From positions 1 to 5,041 of the forward strand of contig UQNP01000125.1 in the NCBI GenBank assembly GCA_900542385.1: a stretch of DNA of 5,041 bases. Direction: 5' to 3'. Both the position numbers and the translations under genes were made by a program. Origin of the DNA: an uncultured Eubacterium sp. (GTDB lineage: Bacteria; Bacillota; Clostridia; Peptostreptococcales; Anaerovoracaceae). Below the pieces are notes generated by a model. It was not told where the DNA came from. It did not search any database and worked only from the letters and a program-made list of their open reading frames with translations. The stretch's first letter is position 1, and each line of letters begins with the position of its first letter. Of the stretch, positions 1-5,041 are shown piece by piece.

Positions 1-12
1 CTCCTTTTCCTT
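1..12 (-). promoter_or_regulatory. Ribosome binding site of a gene beginning just off the left edge
   Basis: Read on the minus strand, the last bases before the window edge are AAGGAAAAGGAG, a purine-rich Shine-Dalgarno sequence like those of the genes inside the window. A start codon would fall a few bases beyond position 1. Together with the leftward promoter at 44-72 this implies a gene transcribed divergently from the SEDS gene. No coding sequence of it is visible, so its identity is unknown. Confidence 0.5.
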
Positions 13-43
13 ATTTTCAGTTTTCAATCTTCATTTTTCAAAT

Positions 44-72
44 TTTATAATCAAATTAAAGTTACTTGTAAA
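44..72 (-). promoter_or_regulatory. Leftward sigma-A type promoter
   Basis: On the minus strand a -35 hexamer TTTACA (67-72; 5 of 6 matches to TTGACA) and a -10 hexamer TATAAA (44-49; 5 of 6 matches to TATAAT) are separated by exactly 17 bases. Transcription would start near position 37 and leave a leader of roughly 35-45 nt before the ribosome binding site at the left edge. The surrounding DNA is very AT-rich, so chance matches are possible. The spacing and the downstream ribosome binding site support the call. Confidence 0.5.
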
Positions 73-97
73 TATCAAAATATCACTGTAAAAGTAA
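62..97. promoter_or_regulatory. Imperfect dyad, possible operator in the divergent intergenic region
   Basis: TTACTTGTAAA (62-72) and TGTAAAAGTAA (87-97) form an inverted repeat with 9 of 11 positions pairing around a 14-base centre. The left half covers the -35 hexamer of the leftward promoter, which is where a repressor or activator site could act on both divergent genes. It is AT-rich and no regulator family is recognisable from it. Position 103-112 also holds a perfect but low-complexity palindrome, TTTAATTAAA. Confidence 0.25.
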
Positions 98-160
98 TAA
101 TATTTAATTAAAAGCACACAATAACATTATAGACTTTTTATGCTATGTAGTCAAGAAAAT

Positions 161-169
161 GGGGTGAGG
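161..169 (+). promoter_or_regulatory. Ribosome binding site that fixes the SEDS start
   Basis: GGGGTGAGG lies 5 bases before the ATG at 175 and is the only strong Shine-Dalgarno sequence nearby. A convincing promoter for this gene was not found in 1-160. The best candidate, an extended TGC-TATGTA at 141-149 with ATAACA 17 bases upstream, is weak. Confidence 0.65.
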
Positions 170-174
170 CAATA

Positions 175-1272
175 ATGGACAATTTTTTCAACATGATCAA
201 ACGCTGTAACCGTTTCATAGCAATGATCCCCCTGATTCTTTCCCTCGCAGGTGTAATCAGTCTGCTGAGCATATCAAAAAGCGAAAGCACCTTCCTTTCC
301 AGGGAAGTTATAATACAGTCTGTAGCCTTGCTTGCAGGAATATTTCTTACCGTTGTCATACTGCTTCTTGGCTACAGATATTTTTCTGAACTGGACAAGT
401 TTTTATATATATCAGGTATCCTTCTTCTGCTTTCGGTATACATACCGGGCATCGGGATCTCTTTTTACGGCTCACGTTCATGGATAGACCTGGGATTTAC
501 TACTTTTCAGCCCTCTGAAATAGTAAAGATCATATTCATCATAGTCATGGCGTCCTATCTTTCAAAACACAGTGATTCGCTTTCTCATATGCAAGGAATA
601 TTAAAAGCCGCGATTTACGGTCTTCCCTTTATACTTATAGTTGCAAAAGAAGACTTCGGCAGCGGATGTGTGTTTTGTGCGATCTGGATCTTCATGGTCT
701 TTTGTTCAGGTCTCAAACTCAGGATCATAGGAAAAGCCGCCATGGTTTTCTGTGTTCTTCTGCCTGTTTTTTACTTTCTCCTTGCCGGATACCAGAAGGA
801 AAGAATAGATGCCTTTTTAAATCCTGATGATCTCAGTCTTCCGGGGAACTATCAAGTTTGGAATTCCAAAGTGACGATAGGCTCGGGGGGATTCTTTGGA
901 AAAGGCTACATGGACGGAACTCAGAGCTCACTGGGGTTTCTCCCTGTTCCTGAATCCGATTTTATATTTGCAGCAACCGTGGAAGAATGGGGATTTTTAG
1001 GTGGTGCTGCGATCATAATACTGTTTTCCATACTGATATATAATACTTTGAAAACAGCTAAATATGCCGTGGATCTCAACGGTACGCTTATAGCAGCCGG
1101 AGTTTTCGGCATGCTGTTTTTTCAGTCTTTTGAAAATATCGCAATGAACATGGGTCTTATGCCTGTTACCGGCATAACCCTGCCTTTCATGAGTTACGGC
1201 GGTTCGTCCCTGCTTTCAGCATTGGCCGGCACGGGACTGCTTCTGAGCGTAAGCTGCTATCAGAAAATATGA
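175..1272 (+). CDS. rodA: RodA-type SEDS family peptidoglycan polymerase
   Basis: A 365-residue, highly hydrophobic protein with about ten membrane segments and a large extracytoplasmic loop near residues 205-268. SEDS proteins (FtsW/RodA/SpoVE) polymerise lipid II into glycan strands in the cytoplasmic membrane, working with a class B penicillin-binding protein. Family motifs are seen in order: GSRSWIDLG (99-107), FQPSE followed by K118 (111-118), R210-x-x-AFLNP (210-217), GSGGFFGKG (236-244), GTQ with FLPVPESDFIF (248-265), EEWGFLG (270-276), NMGLMPVTGITLPF (325-338) and SYGGSS (340-345). Asp262 aligns with the essential catalytic Asp of RodA. The PVTGI form of the late motif points to RodA rather than FtsW. 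The usual QPDLGT motif is replaced by KEDFGSG (158-164), keeping the Asp. The start is fixed by the ribosome binding site at 161-169. The gene stands alone, without a PBP partner in the window, and converges on the operon to its right. Confidence is high for SEDS and moderate for the rodA assignment. Confidence 0.93.
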   Translation: MDNFFNMIKRCNRFIAMIPLILSLAGVISLLSISKSESTFLSREVIIQSVALLAGIFLTVVILLLGYRYFSELDKFLYISGILLLLSVYIPGIGISFYGSRSWIDLGFTTFQPSEIVKIIFIIVMASYLSKHSDSLSHMQGILKAAIYGLPFILIVAKEDFGSGCVFCAIWIFMVFCSGLKLRIIGKAAMVFCVLLPVFYFLLAGYQKERIDAFLNPDDLSLPGNYQVWNSKVTIGSGGFFGKGYMDGTQSSLGFLPVPESDFIFAATVEEWGFLGGAAIIILFSILIYNTLKTAKYAVDLNGTLIAAGVFGMLFFQSFENIAMNMGLMPVTGITLPFMSYGGSSLLSALAGTGLLLSVSCYQKI

Positions 1273-1275
1273 TCT

Positions 1276-1320
1276 TGCATATAAAATCATCCGCAAAAAT
1301 TACGGATGATTTTATATGCA
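1276..1320. terminator. Bidirectional intrinsic terminator hairpin
   Basis: A perfect 18-bp inverted repeat (arms 1276-1293 and 1303-1320) encloses a 9-base loop CAAAAATTA. The GC-richer core (ATCATCCG/CGGATGAT) sits against the loop, and the outer AT part supplies a TTTTATAT tract on either strand, so the element can act as a symmetrical rho-independent terminator. It starts 3 bases after the SEDS stop codon and lies 35 bases beyond the aminopeptidase stop (1356), exactly between the two converging transcription units. Confidence 0.85.
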
Positions 1321-1355
1321 TTATATGATAAATATACAGTCTTACATATCATTTA

Positions 1356-2474
1356 TTATCTGTCATATTTTCTCAATATTTCTTCTACCTGTTCCTGCGG
1401 CATTGCGTATATTTTATTATGATACAAGCCTTCCATAGTTTCACCTGCACAGATAGCATTTAATATAGCCTCTTCAACTGCATCCGCCACTGCCTTGTAT
1501 ATGGGATCCATCATATAATCTCCCAGAACTTCCGCATTGGATGTCTTATGGGTAAAAGAATTTTCATTTGCAGTGGAAAATGCCACGAAAATATCACCCG
1601 ATCCGTTTTCATATCCTGATCCAAGCTTTCCTATTCCTATCGGAACTCTTTTGCACATCTTTGAAAGCTGTATAGGATTTACAGGAGCGTCAGTGGCGAT
1701 CACTACTATTATCGATCCGGTGCCCGGTCTTAGTTTCAATCTTTTGTATTCAGGATCCGCACCTTTTATCTTTTCGCCCATATCAATCCCTCTTATGTTG
1801 AACCACTTTCTCGCACCATGATTTGCCTGTACTAAAACTCCTACGGTATATCCTCCTTATTCTTCGGAAAGTTTTCTTGATGAAGTGCCGGTTTCCCCTT
1901 TAAACTCATGACATATCATTCCCGTACCGCCCCCAACATTTCCTTCTTCTATTCTTCCGGAGTGTGCGTTGTTCAAAGCTTCCATGACATGTTCTTCTTT
2001 AACATGGAAACCGTTTGTATCATTCAGAATACCATCGTATGTCTCTCCCACTACAGGGTAAAAATATCCGCTTCCTTCTACTTCCTGACCTTCGAATACA
2101 AGAGGATGGTAAAAATTATTCTGCAGCATCCATTTAGTCGTCGTATCTCTTACTATTCCTACGCTGTTTGTATTAGTTATCATTATCGGACCATGAATAA
2201 AACCTGAATCATCCATCCAATGGGTACCTGTAAGCTCCCCATTCCCATTCAGATCATGTCTTCCCGCATAAACTACACTTCTCTTTTTTCCTCTCGGAAG
2301 TATTGCAGTAACGCCTGTCCTCGCAAAGCCGCTTCCGGTTCTGTCATAATCGTCCGGAGTACCTTTGATTATAGTGCTGTAACCTACTTCCACTCCCTTT
2401 ACATCTGTGATAGCATTATACTTTCCTGTAACTCCGTCAAATTTTATTCCAAGCTCTCTCGCTCTCTTTTTCAT
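1356..2474 (-). pseudogene. DmpA/BapA-type aminopeptidase (peptidase family S58, P1), interrupted by in-frame TAA
   Basis: The frame encodes a 372-residue protein, close to the 375 of DmpA, broken by one TAA (1857-1859, codon 206). Before it lie 205 residues (2474-1860) with R72-H-D, MITNTNSVGIVRD (98-110), GETYDG (143-148) and GNVGGGTGM...FKGETGTSSR (178-200). After it the same frame continues with GGYTVGVLVQANHG (207-220) and LRPGTGSIIVVIATDAP (from about 248), then NGSGDIFVAFSTAN. These enzymes self-cleave between Gly and Ser into alpha and beta chains, the new N-terminal Ser being the nucleophile. Here that is Gly253-Ser254 (Gly249-Ser250 in DmpA). Tyr146 and Asn218 match the DmpA residues I recall as active-site and oxyanion groups. 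The family releases N-terminal D-, L- or beta-amino acids from small peptides and amides. The ATG abuts the upstream TAA (TAAATG), with AAGAGAGG 8 bases before it, so translation is probably coupled. The longest frame restarting downstream begins at ATG 1781 (141 residues). It ends in tandem TAA TAA. Confidence 0.88.
1857..1859 (-). other. Premature in-frame TAA in the aminopeptidase gene
   Basis: The reading is ...SSRKLSEE-TAA-GGYTVGVLVQANHG..., with no shift of frame: 25 sense codons separate the stop from the ATG at 1781. Homologues carry a sense residue or direct continuation here. A single base change from TTA (Leu), GAA (Glu), CAA (Gln), AAA (Lys) or TAT/TAC (Tyr) would produce it. The stop overlaps a Shine-Dalgarno-like TAAGGAGGA, but no ATG, GTG or TTG in this frame follows at a useful distance. 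Confidence 0.9.
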
Positions 2475-3401
2475 TTACTTTTCCTCTCTTTCTGTTTTTA
2501 CAATCAGTCTTTCGGCGTTTTTATAAAACACCTTTGCTTCAAGCTCCTTATCTCCGTCACATGCTTTCTCCACTACTTTTACCGGAGCATTCTGTTTTCC
2601 CCACGGCCAGTCAGAACCAAACAAAACTCGATCCTCTCCGAATCTTCTTATGAATTCCTTAACAACCGCAGCCGACTGAAAAGAAGTGTCAACATAAACG
2701 TTTTTCATACCTCTTCCCTCATATAACTGCTCATATTCAGATGTCCCTCCCGAATGAGCAGCAACAAAATTTATACTCGGAAATTTATCCGCAAGTTTAA
2801 GAAAGTCATAATTTGAACCGAATTCCGGAATGTTTCTAAAACTTTCTTCCGGATGAAAATAGGCAAACGGATACGTATGACATATTACAGGTTTTTTTGT
2901 AATTTCCCATGCTTTAAGAGCTTCATGAACTTCATCCGACAACATACTTTTCCTCTGAAGTATCGGATGTATTTTAAGTCCCATCGCTCCTTTTTCCTAG
3001 TCTTTAAGAAGCTCCGCTCCCGCATCATTTCCAAGAGAAAAATCTATGCATGTAAAGGGAATTATTCTGTTGTCGAGTTTTGATGCCGCGAGAATCTCTT
3101 CAAATCCAACATGCGGCAGAACGGGGAGTACCCACGCCTGCGATATTCCGTTTTCATCCAATGATTTCTGCATATTCTGAAGCGTTGCAGTATTGTTTCT
3201 CGCCTGCTCTTCGTTAAGCGTGCTTTCTTTAAATTCTTCCATATCTATCTTTGTCAGCTCAACCGGCAGTTCGAGCATGTTTTCTTCAATTATATCAAGA
3301 TAATTATGATGATCTCTTTTCCTTACATTCTGTTTAAACGTAATGTTACGTCCGTAGAGTATATCTCCAAGATGAGAATGGGAATCGATTATTTTTTTCA
3401 T
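2475..3401 (-). pseudogene. Amidohydrolase-2 family (ACMSD-like) metal-dependent hydrolase, interrupted by in-frame TAG
   Basis: The frame has 308 codons before its final TAA, typical for the Amidohydro_2 (PF04909) TIM-barrel hydrolases and decarboxylases, which bind a catalytic divalent metal in the cytoplasm. Codon 135 is TAG (2997-2999). The N-terminal 134 residues (3401-3000) carry the HxH metal motif in IIDSHSHLGD (His8, His10). In the same frame after the stop come EKGAMGLKIHPIL (His145), PVICHTYPF (His175), NFVAAHSGG (His216) and VLFGSDWPWG (Asp264), all expected metal or active-site positions in the right order. The ATG at 2984 opens the 169-residue C-terminal part. The gene starts with AAGGAG (3408-3413) 6 bases before the ATG, lies 39 bases after the transporter stop, and abuts the aminopeptidase start, so it is the middle gene of the operon. 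Substrate is not evident. Apart from the stop, no other lesion is seen, which suggests a recent mutation or a sequence error. Confidence 0.87.
2997..2999 (-). other. Premature in-frame TAG in the amidohydrolase gene
   Basis: The reading is ...GAELLKD-TAG-EKGAMGLKIHP.... The 12 bases GAA AAA GGA GCG join the stop to the ATG at 2984 in one frame, so no frameshift is involved. Family members usually read through this stretch as LL-x-D-Y/F-x-K-GA-x-GLK-x-HP. A TAT or TAC Tyr codon changed at its third base is the likeliest ancestor. A Shine-Dalgarno-like AAAAAGGAG follows the stop but is only 2 bases from the next ATG, too close for efficient initiation. Confidence 0.9.
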
Positions 3402-3407
3402 GACCTT

Positions 3408-3413
3408 CTCCTT
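3408..3413 (-). promoter_or_regulatory. Ribosome binding site of the amidohydrolase
   Basis: AAGGAG on the minus strand with a 6-base spacer to the ATG at 3401, inside the 39-base gap after the transporter. No promoter or terminator is visible in that gap, which supports co-transcription. Confidence 0.7.
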
Positions 3414-3440
3414 AAAAAATTTTGTATATGAAACCTTAAA

Positions 3441-4850
3441 TCAGCGATGCAGCAGCTTTTCAAATCCTTCCTCGCTGTATTTCTCTCCATTTTTCTTCAG
3501 TTTAAGAGCTTCTTTGAGTGCTTCGTGACGTTTTTTTGTCACTGGATAAAATACGGCAAACAACCCCGCGGCAAGGCCTATTGCTCCGGGAAGCAGAGTA
3601 TTCGCCGCTATTATCGTGTCACAGGCTTCCGCTTCACGTCCTGCAATCCCGTATCCTCCCATTTGAAGAAAAACACCTAATATCTGCATTGAAATCGCCG
3701 TGCCGCACTTCTGCACAAGGTCTAAAAGTCCCACAACAGCACCTATCCTGCCCTCACCGTTCACATATTCATCAAGCTCGTTCAAATCATACATCAATGA
3801 AAAATATATTGTATAAAATGAAGTATTCCCAAAAGTGAAAAACGCTGCCATAAGTATAGCTATTTCATAGGATTTAACTCCTGCAATACCAAAAATGCAA
3901 AGCGCAGCGCCACTGAAAATCATCGACAGACAGTAAACATACTTTTTATCTATCTTTTTTCCAAGTCCATTTATCACAGGCGCCCATAAAACGGAAAATC
4001 CTCCTATGCAAACAAGGAACATAGACTGCTGCGAAGCCGTAACATTGAAATTATTCACGAGCATGTATACAGCTCCTCCACTGGCTGCAGCAGATGTCAT
4101 AGCCCAAAGGAGCACAGTAATTCCAAGAAATCTGACAGGTCTCAGTTTCATCACCTGAAAATATGATGAAATCATATTCTTAAATGAAAATTTTTCAGTT
4201 TGATTCGTATTTATTGTGTCTTTTCCCTTTGTACGCCATACGCATACGATCATTCCTGCAACTATCAATATACTGAATACGGCACCTACCGTTCCCCATC
4301 CGTGAGACGAGCTTCCACCAAGATTTTTTTCAACAAAATCCACTATCATCGGCGGCACAGCGAGAGCTATTATCATAAGCGCATATCCCACTGCGCTCCC
4401 CCATGCTCTTATACTCGTTCTCTCTTCAAAATCATCGGTAAGTTCACCTCCGAGAGCAAAAAACGGTATAACATAACACGTATAGCATGTCCAGTAACCC
4501 ATAGCTGCCACCATAAAGTACAGAAATTTCAGGCTACCCGGTAAAGGCATATCACTGAATATCAAAAACATACATATACCGTAAGGTACTATGGTTTTCA
4601 TCATAAAGGATCTTCTCCTACCATATCGGCTGCAGCTTTTATCAGATAAAAATCCGACAAAAGGATCACACACCGCATTCCACAATACAGCCACAGAAGA
4701 TATCATCCCGCCCTTTAGCGGAGATATTCCTGCAATATCGGTAAGAAAAAACAGAAAATAGAAGTTAAATATATTCAAAGGCACAGTATCTCCGAAAGCG
4801 CCTATCGCATATCCCAGTTTATCCACTATCGATAGCTTTTTATCCGTCAT
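3441..4850 (-). CDS. GPH-family (MFS_2) sodium/proton symporter, first gene of the operon
   Basis: A 469-residue integral membrane protein with about twelve predicted membrane segments, the usual size for the glycoside-pentoside-hexuronide:cation symporter family (TC 2.A.2, MFS_2). Seen motifs: LGYAIGAFGDTVPLNIFNFY near the N-terminus (12-31), WNAVCDPFVGFLSDKS (57-72) leading to the basic RYGRRRSF (75-82), PFFALGGELTDDFEERTSIRAW (129-150), a cytoplasmic central loop around 205-235, and YDLNELDEYVNGEGRIGAVVGL (354-375), followed by a charged cytoplasmic tail after about residue 438. Many members take up sugars. With a hydrolase and an aminopeptidase downstream, this one may instead import an amide- or peptide-like compound, but that is inference only. 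GAAAGGAG (4856-4863) lies 5 bases before the ATG. No lesion is seen, unlike in the two genes that follow it. It ends with TGA, 39 bases before the amidohydrolase start. Confidence 0.92.
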   Translation of the reverse strand: MTDKKLSIVDKLGYAIGAFGDTVPLNIFNFYFLFFLTDIAGISPLKGGMISSVAVLWNAVCDPFVGFLSDKSCSRYGRRRSFMMKTIVPYGICMFLIFSDMPLPGSLKFLYFMVAAMGYWTCYTCYVIPFFALGGELTDDFEERTSIRAWGSAVGYALMIIALAVPPMIVDFVEKNLGGSSSHGWGTVGAVFSILIVAGMIVCVWRTKGKDTINTNQTEKFSFKNMISSYFQVMKLRPVRFLGITVLLWAMTSAAASGGAVYMLVNNFNVTASQQSMFLVCIGGFSVLWAPVINGLGKKIDKKYVYCLSMIFSGAALCIFGIAGVKSYEIAILMAAFFTFGNTSFYTIYFSLMYDLNELDEYVNGEGRIGAVVGLLDLVQKCGTAISMQILGVFLQMGGYGIAGREAEACDTIIAANTLLPGAIGLAAGLFAVFYPVTKKRHEALKEALKLKKNGEKYSEEGFEKLLHR

Positions 4851-4855
4851 TTTTT

Positions 4856-4863
4856 CTCCTTTC
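4856..4863 (-). promoter_or_regulatory. Ribosome binding site of the transporter
   Basis: GAAAGGAG on the minus strand, 5 bases upstream of the ATG at 4850, fixes this start. The untranslated leader from the predicted transcription start (about 4909-4917) would be 60-67 nt and shows no obvious hairpin. Confidence 0.7.
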
Positions 4864-4915
4864 TATTCAAATTCTACTGTAATTTTTAAAGCTGTTTGCG
4901 CAAATTCAGCATCCA

Positions 4916-4944
4916 ATTATATGTAATAGCAATATGCGTGCCAA
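4916..4944 (-). promoter_or_regulatory. Overlapping sigma-A type promoter candidate
   Basis: TTGGCA (4939-4944; 5 of 6 matches to TTGACA) and TATAAT (4916-4921; perfect) are 17 bases apart on the minus strand. The -35 hexamer is the same TTGGCA that forms the -24 element of the sigma-54 promoter, so the two polymerase forms could not bind together. Either the overlap gives basal plus inducible expression, or one of the matches is fortuitous. Confidence 0.5.
4928..4944 (-). promoter_or_regulatory. Sigma-54 (RpoN) -24/-12 promoter of the transporter operon
   Basis: The minus strand reads TTGGCACG-CATA-TTGCT. This matches the core sigma-54 consensus YTGGCACG-N4-TTGCW at every defined position, with the invariant GG (4941-4942) and GC (4929-4930) separated by the required 10 bases. 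Transcription would start about 12 bases downstream, near 4917, in front of the transporter ribosome binding site. Sigma-54 promoters need an ATP-driven enhancer-binding protein, so the operon should be switched on by a specific signal. The genes for RpoN and the activator are not in the window. Confidence 0.8.
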
Positions 4945-5004
4945 AGTCCAAAGGATTTTCATAAAAAATTCCGATAAACAATCAATCAAACGGTCATATT
5001 CTTT

Positions 5005-5024
5005 ATCTAATATCCATCTAATAT
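5005..5024. repeat. Two 9-bp direct repeats one helical turn apart, possible activator site
   Basis: ATCTAATAT occurs at 5005-5013 and again at 5016-5024, with an 11-base period. The pair lies about 88-107 bases upstream of the predicted sigma-54 start, the distance typical of enhancer-binding-protein sites. Such sites are more often inverted repeats and the motif is AT-rich, so the role is a guess. Nearby, CCG-N17-CGG (4971-4993) is the only GC-rich symmetrical pair in the region. Confidence 0.3.
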
Positions 5025-5041
5025 ATAAAAAATGCATATTT

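Noticed and set aside
72..85. Direct repeat ATATCA (72-77 and 80-85) in the left intergenic region.
   Set aside because: Six-base AT-rich repeats are expected by chance here. It adds nothing beyond the dyad that encloses it.
1356..1781. Treating the 141-residue downstream frame as an independent small peptidase gene.
   Set aside because: The 25 codons before its ATG continue the DmpA family sequence (GGYTVGVLVQANHG) in the same frame back to the TAA, so it is the 3' part of one interrupted gene.
2220..2726. Plus-strand open frame of 168 codons opposite the aminopeptidase and amidohydrolase.
   Set aside because: It lies antisense to clearly recognisable family sequence, its translation is rich in Ser, Phe, Cys and Tyr with no domain, and it lacks a ribosome binding site. 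It is a shadow frame.
2475..2984. Treating the 169-residue frame as a separate amidohydrolase gene.
   Set aside because: It begins in the middle of the TIM barrel, lacks the HxH motif, and is joined in frame to the upstream part through the codons GAA AAA GGA GCG after the TAG.
1857..2999. Genome-wide reassignment of TAA and TAG to sense codons.
   Set aside because: TAA is the genuine terminator of both enzyme genes at the expected family lengths, and the neighbouring genes have no internal TAA or TAG. Two isolated stops do not support a changed code.
4906..5040. Minus-strand open frame of 44 codons running in from the right edge and ending at TGA 4906-4908, with hydrophobic C-terminal residues (WTLARILLLHIIG).
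   Set aside because: It covers the sigma-54 promoter, has no ribosome binding site before its ATG at 5037, is very AT-rich and resembles no family I recognise. It is more likely chance in intergenic DNA, though the end of a gene from the right cannot be fully excluded.

Overview
The window looks like chromosomal DNA of a low-GC Gram-positive bacterium, probably a Clostridia-like Bacillota. The reasons are an overall GC near 40% judged by eye, very AT-rich intergenic DNA, strong AAGGAG-type ribosome binding sites, and protein sequences that read like clostridial family members. This assignment is an inference; no marker gene is present.

Layout. Positions 1-174 are a divergent, AT-rich intergenic region. 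It holds a good leftward sigma-A type promoter and a ribosome binding site for a gene starting just beyond the left edge, plus a possible operator. Positions 175-1272 (+) encode a RodA-type SEDS peptidoglycan polymerase. A perfect 18-bp hairpin at 1276-1320 lies between converging transcription units and reads as a bidirectional terminator. From 4850 down to 1356 the minus strand carries a compact three-gene operon, in transcription order: a GPH/MFS-type transporter (4850-3441), an amidohydrolase-2 (ACMSD-like) metal hydrolase (3401-2475) and a DmpA/S58-type N-terminal-nucleophile aminopeptidase (2474-1356). The spacings are 39 bp and 0 bp (TAAATG).

The two enzyme genes are each interrupted by one in-frame stop codon. 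There is a TAG at 2997-2999 in the amidohydrolase and a TAA at 1857-1859 in the aminopeptidase. In both cases the frame before and after the stop is the same, the family sequence runs straight through, and the total length matches the family. These are therefore single-codon lesions, not frameshifts or separate genes. The transporter is intact. The simplest reading is recent decay (or point errors) of a peptide/amide-utilisation operon. Recoding or reinitiation is less likely but testable.

The strongest regulatory signal is upstream of the operon: a full match to the sigma-54 -24/-12 consensus (TTGGCACG-N4-TTGCT, 4928-4944, minus strand). It overlaps a good sigma-70/A promoter (TTGGCA-17-TATAAT). 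A pair of 9-bp direct repeats one helical turn apart lies about 90-105 bp upstream of the predicted start. The operon is thus probably induced by a bacterial enhancer-binding protein, with the transporter importing a compound that the hydrolase and aminopeptidase would break down. The substrate cannot be read from the sequence.
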